The translations under genes were made by a program, and so were the position numbers. 64,000 nt of DNA from Colletotrichum lupini (taxonomy: Eukaryota; Ascomycota; Sordariomycetes; Glomerellales; Glomerellaceae). Under the pieces are notes generated by a model. That model was not told where the DNA came from. It was given only the letters and a program-made list of their open reading frames with translations, and did not search any database. How positions within the stretch are numbered: position 1 is the stretch's first letter; every line of letters starts with the position of its first letter. The stretch spans positions 2,728,001 through 2,792,000 of the forward strand of contig NC_064675.1 of the NCBI RefSeq assembly GCF_023278565.1, written 5' to 3'. This document shows, piece after piece, positions 34,915-45,590 of this stretch.

Positions 34915-35805
34915 TCACACTGTAGACTCACCAGGTCCAGTGACAGAGGTCGTGATAGCGGTGTCCTCCACATAGACGCCAGAGAAGTAGAAATCTTCAT
35001 TGGTGTCGGCGTATCCATCACGGGGAAGCTCGAGAACGCCCAGATGCCAGTCCGCGCCGTTGGACGACGTCGAGGCCGAGACGGGAGCCACGACCTGCTG
35101 CAGAGGGGCACTGCCCTCAGAGTGCCAGAAGCCGACGCTTCCGCTGGAGAAGTTCTATAACACATTTGTGTAAGTTCATATTTCTACTCGAGACGTGGGG
35201 ACCTTTCCTCACTCCCCAATACTCAAGAAACAAAGGGGCTTGAACGTCAAACTCACAATCTCATAGGCGACATTGTGCCACACATCCGGCTTCCACTCCG
35301 TCTTCCACAAACTCTTCTGCTGCACCATGAACTGCAGGTTCGTGTTATTCGTCGCCGACTCGCCACTGATCCACCCGCTCTTGAGCTCAGTGAAGTGGCT
35401 CTCGAAAAACGCAATCTGGTGCTCGCGGAAGATGCTCGGCGCGTTGGTGTCCTTGCGCGAGATGCTGAAGTGGTACCACACCTTACCCGAGTTGATGGCG
35501 GCTTTAGTCTGCGGGATGAGCTCGGTGCGCCGCATGTTTTGCCCGTTCCAGTAGGCCGTGCTGTCGAGCGTGATCTTGACGCCTTGCTTCGACGCCGTGT
35601 CGGCCGGGTTCTTATAGGACGGCGAGAGGTTCACGTATTTGGTCACGTCGCCGGACCCGTGGATGTAGTACTGGTAGGGCCCGACTTGGTTGGACCAGGA
35701 CCACTTGTTGAGGTCGGACGAGGTGTTGAAGTCGTTGAAGCGGCCGTCCCAGAGGATTTTGGCGGAGGTTAGGGGCACGAGAGTGAGGAGGGCGGTGACC
35801 TTCAT
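34915..35805 (-). CDS. secreted glycoside hydrolase family 131 beta-glucanase
   Basis: Two exons, 35805-35257 and 35154-34915, with a 102-nt intron, give 262 residues. The start at 35805 is chosen because MKVTALLTLVPLTSA is a clean signal peptide; an ATG 63 bases upstream would bury it. The mature protein opens KILWDGRFNDFNTSSDLNKW, the hallmark start of GH131. GDVTKYVNLSPSYKN, MRRTELIPQ, WYHFSISRK, HQIAFFESHF, WHNVAYEI and the C-terminal FYFSGVYVED follow. GH131 enzymes cleave beta-1,3, beta-1,4 and beta-1,6 glucans outside the cell and are found mainly in plant-associated fungi. No carbohydrate-binding module is present. A second donor-like GTGAGT lies eight codons before the stop, so the last few residues could differ if it is used. 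Confidence 0.9.
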
Positions 35806-35902
35806 CTTGGGCGGTTGGACTTGGTTGAGGGGATTTGGGAACGAGTGATGCTTGGCCGGCGATACCAAAATTATCCCAAAAGTCGCCGGACAGGCTGACC
35901 AC

Positions 35903-35909
35903 TTTTATA
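35903..35909 (-). promoter_or_regulatory. TATA-like box of the GH131 gene
   Basis: The minus strand reads TATAAAA about 100 bp before the ATG at 35805, a fitting core promoter position for a regulated secreted enzyme. Confidence 0.5.
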
Positions 35910-37226
35910 TCATTCACAGACTGAGCCCTATACGGCAACCCGGGACGGGGGAAATATCACGACATCGAATATAGTAGGTCGGCGAACTATAGCAAACAAA
36001 GGGGGTAATGCTTCAGGCACGAATAGGTCACGAGTAATATAAACACACTCCGGACGGACCGTCTAGCCAGGGATGTTCAAGGGGGTGAAGGGGGAAGCTT
36101 ATTTATCTACGTCGCATTTGTTCGGACAGCACCCTCCGATCCCATCGTATAAGCTGTAGACGTTGATTTGGGGAAATCTGAATGCACGGGAGATTTAGCC
36201 TGTATGGAGTTTAAAGCCTACGCACCCCCACACGAACATGAACATGGGACAAAAAAAGGGGATTACGTTATTCTGTGGTTAGGGCATGCTGGTCTGACGA
36301 GAAACCTTGATTGAGAAGCACTCTTTTGACGTGTCCACGGCCCATGTTGAAGCAATGTTTGCAAAGAAAAAAAGACCTGCATGATATCGTGGCGTGAAAG
36401 TCTGCAACTCTACGGGTGTAGATGACCTTGAGATCCCTAAAGTGACCACGTTTATCAAAAGCCACCATCAGCCAAGGAAAGCTTGTTCTGCATCATGTGC
36501 CGCTCGAGTCGCCTTTTGTCCCGTCGCCAAGTCTGGCGTTCGGAGGCAGGTGAGTAGGGTTGCGTCCCAAGACGCGCCGCAAGGGTCACATTCGGAGGCA
36601 GACCAAGACTGATATCTGTCGCGCGTACACACACGGCAAGAGGTGGGAGAGTTTTGGTACTAGCCGGTTCTTCGAGAACCACAGCCCCGGATGGGAGCTT
36701 GAGAGAGCTCATGTGGGGCAGACGCGGTAGAGCTCAGTGAAGCATTGATATCGCGTAACATCTTGAGTGCAAACACCCTGTCCAGTCATGGCTCGCTATC
36801 TCGTGACTTTGAAGGCGCTTCTTCTGTATGCTGAGGTAGACTAACGGATATGTATGGACGATGCGGCTCGGGTTTGAACCTACGTCGCTCAATACGTGAA
36901 GCATCAGGAGGATCACCGTAAACTTTCCGGATGTACACTCTCAAGCTTTCTCCTCCGCGTGAAAATGATGATCACGCTGGCAAGTTTATGAGCTTACTCT
37001 GACTTTGGCGTCTAGGTCGGAGTGGTTCTTAACCACAAGAGAACCCCCGTCTCTACCGATGTCCTCCAGCCGGCAACTATGATCCCCATTAAACCACCTT
37101 GTGTAAACGTGTAGAGGCGAATATTAACTTTTTTTATAGGACTTGTTCAAGGCTCAACAGCGGCATATGGCGCCGTAGATGAAGAAGTAGGAATAGGAAC
37201 CTCTGCGACCTCTGCGTGGGGATGTG

Positions 37227-37233
37227 TATAAAA
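37227..37233 (+). promoter_or_regulatory. TATA box of the repeat-rich secreted protein gene
   Basis: TATAAAA followed ~25-45 bases later by a pyrimidine-rich start region (TCTCTCTTTCTTCC), then the duplicated intron-containing leader. The layout suggests a strong regulated promoter. Confidence 0.55.
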
Positions 37234-37292
37234 TCCGCTCTTCTGATTCTATCTGGTCTGTCTCTCTTTCTTCCTCTACAACCATCAGCTCG

Positions 37293-37533
37293 CTAGGTCT
37301 CTATACCAATCAGCTAGGTAAGCATATATCACGGACTACCTCACACTTATAAGCCAGTCACACTAACACTACCAACTGACTTAAGATACTTGACCTTACA
37401 TCGAAAACATCAACAGTTAGGTCTCTGTACCCATCTGCTCTAGGTATGTATACATCATAGAATACCTTACACTTGTAACACAGATACTAACGCTACTCTC
37501 TAATTCAAGATTATTCACATCGACCACAACAAC
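37293..37533 (+). repeat. tandem duplication of a ~124-bp leader unit, each copy holding an intron
   Basis: Copy A (37293-37416) and copy B (37417-37533) align along their length: TAGGTCTCT(A/G)TACC, a donor after CTAG, TACCT(C/T)ACACTT(A/G)TAA, a CACTAAC or TACTAAC branch, an acceptor ending AAG, then ACATCGA and ACA-rich sequence. Predicted introns are 37318-37385 (68 nt) and 37444-37509 (66 nt). The ATG of the coding region follows copy B directly. Divergence between copies shows the event is not recent. Confidence 0.75.
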
Positions 37534-38829
37534 ATGGTCGCCGCCAAGACCCTCCTCGCCGCCACGGGCACCCTCGCCCTGGCCAGCGCCTCCTCCTTCA
37601 CCACCATCACCACCACCAGCACGGAGCCCGCCACCGCCGCCGCGACCATCACTGCCCCCGTCGCCCCGCCCATGCCGTACTCCGGCTCCGGCCCGACCGA
37701 GGCCATGATCGCCCGCCGCAGGGCGTGGTGCACGGAGTACAACGCCGAGAAGCGCCGCGCACCAGGCTGGTACGAGAGCCCGGACGAATACGCCGGCGCC
37801 ATCGGCTACTGCGTCCGCTTCTACCTCGAGGAGTACAAGATCAACCCGTCCAAGGCCGGCTGGATCGAGGAGTCCATGGACAGGACCCTCGGCCGCAAGA
37901 AATTCTTGGTCGCCGACTTTGAGAAGAAGGGCAGCCCTGCCCCGACCGCGACGCCCACAGCCAACGTCGACGCCGCTGCCTCGAAGGAGGAGGATCCCGT
38001 CAGCGAGGATCCCGCGACCGAAGACGAGATCCGCGTCAACACGGCCAAGATGGCGGACATCCTCAAGGAGAGCCTCGGACTCACCGACGAGCAGCTCATG
38101 GAGCTGGGCTTCAAGCTCGGCGAGAGCGGCTTTTTTGTGGTGCATGCCCCCGAGGAGAACTCCGAGGCTTCCTCTTCCCTTCTTTGGCCCCCCAAGTTCG
38201 GTCGCCTTGCCCGCCCTCTCGTGCCTCACCCCTTCCGCAAGCATCTCGGCAAGGAGCCCGCGGCTAAGGGGCCCGTTGCTACCCAGCCCAAGGTTGAGAA
38301 GCCCAAGGTTGAGCAGCCCAAGGTCGAGCAGCCCAAGGTCGAGCAGCCCAAGGTCGAGCAGCCGAAGCCCAAGGTTGAGTACCAGAAGCCCAAGGTAGAG
38401 GATGAGCAACCCGCGGCCAAGGAGCCCAAGGGAAAGGAAAAGGCGATCGCGGTCGAGCAGCCCGCGGCCAAGGAACCTAAGGGCAAGGAGCCCGCGGGTG
38501 AGCAGCCCAAGCCCGATCAACCCAAGGCTGAGCAACCCAAGCCCGACCAGCCCAAGGCCGACGAGCCCAAGGCCAAGGACACCAAGTCCAAGAAGTCCAA
38601 GGAGGACGAGGAGATGCAACACCACGACCACCCTCACGGCGGCCACCACGCCCACCCCCACCACGACGAGCACGACAAGGAGAAGGAGGAGGAGGAGAAG
38701 AAGAAGAAGGAGAAGGAGGAGGCGATGGCGAAGCACCCCTACCACCCCGACCACCCCCACTTCGAGGAAGAGCCCGTAGAGGATCACCCGACGCCGAATC
38801 CGCCGAAGGTCCTCCCCGATCACATCTAA
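37534..38829 (+). CDS. secreted low-complexity protein with PKVEQ repeats and His-rich block
   Basis: Single frame of 431 residues. MVAAKTLLAATGTLALASA is a signal peptide. A folded-looking region follows to about residue 135, with ARRRAWCTEYNAEKRRAPGW, YESPDEYAGAIGYCVRFYL and two cysteines. After ~200 the protein is low complexity: five tandem PKVEQ/K units (38281-38360, 15-bp repeat), two QPAAKEPKGKE units, several QPKPDQPKA(E/D) units, a His-rich block (HHDHPHGGHHAHPHHDEHD), a Lys/Glu run and a final Pro/His/Glu tail. The His block could bind divalent metal ions. I recognise no domain family. The signal peptide, repeats and neighbouring GH131 suggest a cell-wall or effector-type protein; this is inference. 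Confidence 0.85.
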   Translation: MVAAKTLLAATGTLALASASSFTTITTTSTEPATAAATITAPVAPPMPYSGSGPTEAMIARRRAWCTEYNAEKRRAPGWYESPDEYAGAIGYCVRFYLEEYKINPSKAGWIEESMDRTLGRKKFLVADFEKKGSPAPTATPTANVDAAASKEEDPVSEDPATEDEIRVNTAKMADILKESLGLTDEQLMELGFKLGESGFFVVHAPEENSEASSSLLWPPKFGRLARPLVPHPFRKHLGKEPAAKGPVATQPKVEKPKVEQPKVEQPKVEQPKVEQPKPKVEYQKPKVEDEQPAAKEPKGKEKAIAVEQPAAKEPKGKEPAGEQPKPDQPKAEQPKPDQPKADEPKAKDTKSKKSKEDEEMQHHDHPHGGHHAHPHHDEHDKEKEEEEKKKKEKEEAMAKHPYHPDHPHFEEEPVEDHPTPNPPKVLPDHI

Positions 38830-39994
38830 GTACGGGGCTGATGTCTTTCTCTCGGGCCTCCTTCGAAAGACGAAGAACTTGGACGACAACCAATGTTCAG
38901 CTCAGTTTCTTTCGCAGGGGGGGGGGGGGGCTAAAACGCTTCACTGAAGAGACGTATGATTTCTCTTGTGTTCCTATGTCGTTGGGTGGAAAAGTTTGAT
39001 TTAGTAGTTTGTTCGTTACACTGGCCGAAGTCGTCGAGTCCCCCAAGAAATCACTCGGAGGACGAATGTATCCCAACGATCCGGGCTATTATGGGCACCT
39101 GTTGGTAGTTGCAATGGCTAAAGGCCACTGGGAAATACGTACCTTTGCGTACATCATTTAGCCTTAGCAAAAAGCCAGTCATTTAATAGTAAAGTTTGAT
39201 CAGCCTCCTAGATTTGTGACGTACTCTCATCAAGGTGGATGAGCAAGGCCCACACCGTCGGTGAACCTCCTTCCATGTGTCGGTGTCTGTCCATGATTTT
39301 GATCCATACACACGTAACTGAGAAGCGAGGAAACGTAGACATTTGAAGCTTTCTTGTGGTATTACTCTTACTACTAGGAGACTCTGAAGCCCTTGTCCAG
39401 TAAGGTTGTGTACCAAGGTCACTATTGCTGACCTCTTTCACTGCTGTCACACCTCCCCACAATAGCCTTGCCTTTGAAGCTCGTCTTCGTCTTCTCTCTC
39501 TTCCAAGTCGTATCCTAATAAAACACTTCCAATTGGAACTCCGGCCATTCCGACCCTGCCTCACGAGCAAAGTCTGAACTCCTAAATCTGTAAAACCGGC
39601 AAGAAACGCGTTCTGACCTCTCCTTGTTCCCATCTATCCATTCCACCGCTAGTGATAATGATATCGCTTCTTTTTTCTTCTACAACCCATTGACGAAATG
39701 GAAATGGACTGGTCTCTTGTACAATACCGAGTGTGCTAATTTGGCAACGCCATCGTCCTTAGTTCAAGGTTGCCTTATATTTTGAGGACCTCCCAGGTGC
39801 TGGGAATAATGACCAGCAGTCAGGCTTGCTATCCGAGTGTAATGCCGTGAGGGGGTCATCCTCAAATTGTTGACTCGGTGCCGATGCCAATAACTCCAGG
39901 TAGAAATGGCTGCACCTTCCAGAAAGCTCGGCTCGAGCCTTGACATTGCTCGGCATAGATGCCACTCAGGGCTCCACGCCGGAATGTAATCGCC
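38830..39994. other. convergent intergenic region with a 14-base G run
   Basis: 3' ends of the repeat-rich secreted protein gene and of snf5. An uninterrupted G14 tract lies at 38917-38930. Open frames on the minus strand (39208-39633) are not coding-like. Confidence 0.5.
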
Positions 39995-42249
39995 TTAAGT
40001 CGTTCCAGCTGACGTGTCTCTGCCTTCTCTAGCATCCACCTTTTGACGATGTTGCTTATTGCGCAAGTGAACCTCGAAGTTGCCTGCCGTCATTTCCGGC
40101 CCAGGTGTGTACAGCTTGCCTGGGCAGTCAAGACAACGGATACGGGGGAGGAACATCCATCTGGCGCCTTCGGGAGGCTGTGACCCTGCTGGTACTGATA
40201 TCGGCATCTCTGTGTCAGGATTGATGGCTGAGTACTTCATCATGCCCTCAAAGTTATCAAAGGTGTACGTTTGCTTTAGTTGCTGCAAACAGTTCTTTAG
40301 CCATTCTGGCGGCGGGGGCTATCTAGCATGTCAGTTCCCTTTCCTAGTTGAAGTCCAAGATACCCATGACTTACAGCAGGTGGTGGCGGTTGACCGGCAA
40401 CAGGCGGCGGAGCAGGTTGTCGACCAATCTGGCCTTGAGGCAGAGGAGTGCCAAGTTGAGCAGGAAGAGCCTGGCCATTCGAGGCCGGCGTAGACGGCGG
40501 AGGCATGGAGGTTGCTGCAGCCGCGGCCGCGCTAGGTATGCGAGTGTGTGCGGGTGTTGACGGTGTCTGAGAGCCACTCGGAGTGAACCTCGCTCTTGGG
40601 TTCTGGAGAAGTCTCCTCAGCTTGTCCTTGCCAACCTTCAGTGTGACAATAAGTTGTGTAGGCTCTTCAGTCTCATCGCGAGTATGGGGAAGGGAGCGGC
40701 CAAGGTTTCTGCGAGTCTCGTGATGATGGACGATGCTCGCTTCAGGCGTTTCGGAGCGGCCGAGATTCGTGATGCGTTGCTGAGCAGCACTCGCGGCGCC
40801 CCGAAGACCTCTCGTCCTGGCCGTGCCGCCAAGCTGAGACACGCCTGGCGAGTCCGGTCCTGAGTCTTCACTATCGTCGGAATCGGAAACCTCGCCATCG
40901 CGTGCTCCTGGCCTCTTCCGGGTGGTGGGTGGCGCGCCGGCCACACGCTTGTACAACGTGCTCTCTTCCATATTAGGCGCAGCACCTGGAAGCACGGACG
41001 AGACGAGGAGCGTCCTGATTGTCCGCTGCCGTTCCTTGAGGTCCGGCAGTTGAGGGCCACCACGTCGGTTAATAGATCGCTTCTGCCGTCTCTGTTCCCG
41101 AGAGAAGATGACCTCATTGCGTTCCAAGTCGGCATCACTGAGCTCGTAAAGATACGGCGCATACTCCTTCGCCTGCTGCTGCGGTCTGAATACGGATGGC
41201 AGCGGAGACGGCAGGAAGGCGGCAATGAGATCGGGGTCTTCGACCGGTCTGCCGTCGAAGGGATGTCCAACGCTGTACAGACTCCGAGTGAAGAGTTGGC
41301 ACTGCTCCCGAATGCAGTGAGCAATTGCGGTGGTGAACTCGCCGGACAGTGACATGTCGCGAGTCATTGAGGCGGCAAATTCCTCTGGGGAGTTGAGTGG
41401 ATTATTGATATCCCACTCAAACTGGTCGACCAAGGTCACGCCGCCAATGGTAACGTTGAGCTTGATCAATATCCTCATCTCGTCATTCTTATAAGCAGAA
41501 TATGGCAGCTCCGGGTCGAGCGCGTCTTCTTCGGAGAAGACTAGGGGGTAGAAGTCGTTGAGCTGGTCGCGCATTTGTAACGTGACCTGATCCAAGACGG
41601 GTTTGTGCTGTGCGTCTAGAGGGATGCCCAGATCCTCAACAAGGTGCTGCGCAAAGAGCTCGCCTGGAATAACCCTGTCGTGGAGGTTCCATGTGAAGGT
41701 GTCGCGAAGCTTTATCTTTTCCCAGTCAACGTCTATGCGTATCGGCACGAGCTCCTCATGTTGCTCCGCCTGCTTCTTCAACTCTCTCTTTTTCCACCTG
41801 AGCGGATGCGACTGGCGCTTCCCCGGCCGCGGCTTCTGGCTCGGATAGATGACTTGGGCAGGAAAGGGCGCTCGCATGCGGGGATCGATGTCGGTATAGC
41901 CGTTGCCGTAGCCACGATATCCTTCGCCGTACAGTTTGCTCGGAGGAAAATATAGGCGTTGGGTTTTGATGAGGTTGTAGTCATCAATCTTGTCTCTCGT
42001 CTGTTGCATGTCCTTCTCGAACCGTTCCTGAGCGTCCTTCATCGCGACAGAGTAGTGCCAGTCGCGCGTCACGTAGCGCTCTACCTGCAACTTGTTGAAG
42101 GAGTCCTTGTCTCGTACGGGGAGAGCCTTGGCAGTGGCGGAGCGAGGAGTGCCATCGTGATCGTTGGCAGCGGACGCGGAGGTTGATGCCGAGGACGAGG
42201 CTGTCGCGCCAGCCGCAGTAGGCGTGGACGTGGATGGCGGCGCGGCCAT
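39995..42249 (-). CDS. snf5: Snf5/SMARCB1-family subunit of a SWI/SNF-type chromatin remodelling complex
   Basis: Two exons, 42249-40375 and 40318-39995, with a 56-nt intron, give 732 residues. The start at 42249 (MAAPPSTSTP..) is preferred over an upstream in-frame ATG, whose added residues look like leader sequence. The SNF5 domain spans about residues 170-360 and shows both repeats: LRDTFTWNLHDRVIPGELFA and the second, VTLVDQFEWDINNPLNSPEE with FAASMTRDMSLSGEF. LYSVGHPFDGRPV follows, as in Snf5/Ini1. A disordered Ser/Pro region comes next. The second exon encodes PEWLKNCL.., FLPRIRCLDCPGKLYTPGP and FEVHLRNKQHRQ, a C-x2-C..H-x5-H arrangement that looks like a C-terminal zinc-binding module. 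Acts in the nucleus as a core scaffold of ATP-dependent remodelling. Assignment to SWI/SNF rather than RSC (Sfh1) is tentative. Confidence 0.92.
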
Positions 42250-43927
42250 GATGAAGATATGTGCAGGGTCCCGAATCGCCGCAGCGATGCGACTGCCGAG
42301 ACGTCGAAGGGAAGACGCGCGATCGGGCCTGGGTTCGTATTGGGCGCGTGTCGTGGCGGATGCCAATTGACGATGGCTCCAAAGTTCACTTGGGGATGAG
42401 AGGTGGATTATGCTACGTCTGTCGCAGCCTCTCTCTCCTGCGCAGCGTGTTGGTGTTGTACCGGGAAAGGCTGGCACGGATATGGCTAACGCATCAGATG
42501 TATCATGTTGGTGTTTTGGCTGGAAACGGTCTGTCTTGAATGACAGGGAGACTTCGTACTGTTAGCACAGACTGACCAATGCGGCGCCCAGGGAAGTTCA
42601 GGCCAGCGCCAATCGCAACCTGGAAAATTTCCCAGTTCAGGTACCGAGCGAGCAAAGTATCTTGCCGCATAAATCAGCCGTAGAGCTACATCTAACGTCC
42701 TCACTCGTGCTCCAGGACGTGACCGCGTTCCTGAACCTCAGCATGTTGGAATCGCACCGCCGCAAGTAGCCATCAATGGCTTTGACGTATTGCAGGATGC
42801 GGCTGATGACATGATGGTGTATGTGAGGGCTAAGATAGTCACTTCTTCTGACTTGATTTTGCAATCAAGCCTAGCAGCTGGGAAGATGCAAATGATTTAC
42901 GGGTTGACTATTGTGGCGGAGATGGGGCCTAAAATCTGGCACGTCCAGTTGCGCGATAAGCGCCATTCTCATGATGGGAAATGCATCTTCTTGCGCTAGA
43001 TATAGCGGTGTGTGCCCAGCGTGCCTTAGGTTCCTAGACAGAAGCCAGCGTGAGGCCATTCGCTCCTCCAGAAAAGGAAAGAGGGCATGCCATCTGGTGT
43101 GCCTGTCGTGTCGGTACGGGCCGAGCTTTCGCCGGAAGCAGCTTCAAGCTCGGAGGAAGGCACAAGGGAAGGTTGCCCTGAGTTCTCAGTCCCGTTGCGT
43201 GTTTGCTCTTCAGACGTGTAGATGTAGATGCGTCCTTGGGTGTGCTGGTATCCGTAGAGCTCAGAGCTCGGCACAAGGTTCTAGTTGTTCACCATGAGAC
43301 AATCTTGAGCTTGAGACAGTCACTCAGGTACCTTGGCAACTTATTCAAAGCACCTCAGGTATGGGCCAATTATCGTCATTGCCTCACACCTATCCGTACA
43401 GTACAGCCAGCTCAAGACAAGATTTGAGCAAGCGACCCGCCAAGCATAAAGCGGGACTACTTCATATTTTCACTCGAGGTTGCATAAAAACACCTCAGCC
43501 AAGGTGTCACGGTATTAATGAGAGAGAGACGTGGGCCGTGGCTGGCGCGACACGCGAACAATAGCCTAGCACACTACGGATATGCGCAAGGCGGTTTTAA
43601 GCGATGCGACGTATGCACAAAATTCCCCACCAAAGGTACTTGATGGTACTGGGTTTGCATAGCACACAGAGGTGGAAGGAAGGATCGAGGGAGCACCTGC
43701 GTGCCTGCTTGACCTGACCTGCCCGAGCACCCACAAACAGCAACGAGCCCCTCCTTTCCCCGCCCTGAAAATCGACGTATTTGTCGTCAAAATACTTACG
43801 CCCGACACACCAACTTTGCATTGCATCTCTTCTCACGTTCAGTCCTTCGAGTTCTGGACCGGTGCATCGCTATCTCTGAGATATCACTTTCATTTTCTAG
43901 TCAATTACCCCAGAAAATACCGCCATC
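42250..43927. other. divergent intergenic region between snf5 and the Ebp1-like gene
   Basis: Contains both promoters. The last 150 bases before 43928 are pyrimidine-rich. Open frames up to 130 codons are not coding-like. Confidence 0.5.
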
Positions 43928-45590
43928 ATGTCGGAGGAGATCGGTTAGTACTTCCCTGTTCTTTTTCAAGCTCTGCAGAGCATTGCGCGCAGTGCCTGCC
44001 TTTTCTCGCACGTTTTTGCTGGTCCCGGTTGCTGTCGCTGGTCCCGGTGCTGCATTTGCGTCACATACCAAAACAGCCCACGCAGCTACCCCGCCACCAC
44101 CCGAAATACACCACAAACGCACACCATGCTATCCAAAGCAGATGCCCTTGTCTCAAGGGACTCGACGAGGCTCAACGAGACTCGAGGACGACTCGAGCTG
44201 CGTCTTCGCCATGAACTAGTAACAAACTAACGATCCCCCAGACTACACCCTCAACAACCCCGATACTCTCACCAAGTACAAGACCGCCGCTCAGATCTCT
44301 GAGAAGGTCTTGGCTGCGGTTGCCGAGCTCATCAAGCCTGGCGAGAAGATCGTCACCATCTGCGAGAAGGGTGACAAGCTCATCGAGGAGGAGCTCGCCA
44401 AGGTCTACCGTGGAAAGAAGGTCAACAAGGGTCTGTTTCCCTCCCTCTCTCCCTCCCTCCTGGTCGTATGCTGCCTACCATATTTCCGAGCATCGCTGAC
44501 CTCCTTCGCGTCTTGCAGGTTTCTCCCACCCTACCACCATCTCCCCGGCTTCCTTCGTGACCCCCTACACTCCCCTCACTACCGATGAGGCCGAGGCTGC
44601 CACTGAGATCAAGGAGGGCGAGCCCATCAAGATCCAGCTTGGTGCTCAGATTGACGGCTTCGGCTCCATTGTCTGCGACACCGTCGTCGCCGGTGAGATC
44701 ACTGGCCGCACCGCCGACCTGGTTCTCGCCAACTACTACGCCAATGAGCTCCTCCTCCGCTTGATGCTCCCCCCCGGTCTGCTCGCTTCCGGCACCGACG
44801 AGGAGAAGGCCAAGGCTGCTGCTGCCAAGGCACCCACCCAGGCCAAGATCACCAGCCTGCTCGAGAAGGTCGTCAAGTCCTACGACTGCAACCTGGTTGA
44901 GAGCACCACCTCATGGCTCTTTGAGCGCAACGAGATCGAGGGCAAGAAGAAGATTGTCCTTGCACCCGCCGAGGGCACCAAGGGCGATGGCACTCCCGAG
45001 ATCGGTGAGGTCTGGGGTGTCGAGATGGGCGTGAGCTTGGGCGCTGGCAAGGTCAAGACCTTGGAGTCAAGAACTACTCTGCACCGTCGCACCACCACCA
45101 ACTACGGCCTCAAGCGCCCTACTTCCCGCAAGATCCTCTCCGAGGTCCAGAAGAAGTTCGGAACCTTCCCCTTCAGCTTGCGCCAGCTCGATGACGAGCG
45201 CGATGCCAAGTCTGGTGTCGTTGAGTGCGTGCGTGGCAATGTCTTCCGCGCCTACGAGGTTGTTGGCGACAAGGACAACTCCCCCGTCGCCCGCTACCTG
45301 TCGACGATTGGTAAGACTTCTCACATGTACAAGAAAGTGCGGCCCAGAGTGCTAACATGTCGATAGCCATCACCAAGAACGGTATCACCAAGCTCGGTGC
45401 GCCGCCCGCTCTTGACCTTGAGAAGGTCAAGTCGGACAAGAAGATTGAGGATGAGGAGATTCTCAAGATCCTTGAGCAGCCCCTGTCCAGAAATACCGGA
45501 AAGAGCAAGAAGAACAAGAAGAAGAAGAAGCCGGCCAAGAAGGCTGCTGCTGCGGGCGGCGAGGAGGAGGAGGAGAGCGATGAGGAGTAA
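43928..45590 (+). CDS. cdb4: Ebp1/PA2G4/Cdb4-like protein with methionine aminopeptidase fold
   Basis: Four exons: 43928-43943, 44242-44430, 44519-45310 and 45367-45590 (introns 298, 88 and 56 nt), 406 residues. A 16-nt first coding exon gives MSEEI, then DYTLNNPDTLTKYKTAAQ.., the standard Ebp1/Cdb4 start. The creatinase/aminopeptidase fold is marked by FSHPTTISPASFVTPYTPLT, IKIQLGAQIDGFGSIVCDTV and the MGVSLGAGKVK region. Metal-ligand residues of active methionine aminopeptidases are not conserved at the expected places, as usual in this group. The C-terminus is a lysine block (KSKKNKKKKKPAKK) and an acidic end, fitting ribosome/rRNA binding. Homologues associate with pre-60S and mature ribosomes near the tunnel exit; the S. 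pombe member binds curved DNA in vitro. A long first intron right after the start is common in highly expressed ribosome-related fungal genes. Confidence 0.92.

Larger units (their letters stand above)
35806..37533. other. divergent intergenic region with both promoters
   Basis: Separates the minus-strand GH131 gene from the plus-strand repeat-rich secreted protein gene. TATA-like boxes lie on each side (35903-35909 minus, 37227-37233 plus), and a duplicated leader unit occupies the right end. No coding sequence or tRNA recognised in between. Confidence 0.5.

Noticed and set aside
37417..38889. 490-codon minus-strand frame rich in Leu/Gly opposite the secreted repeat protein
   Set aside because: It is the complement of PKVEQ and charged repeats; the plus strand has a signal peptide, a TATA box and spliced-leader signals.
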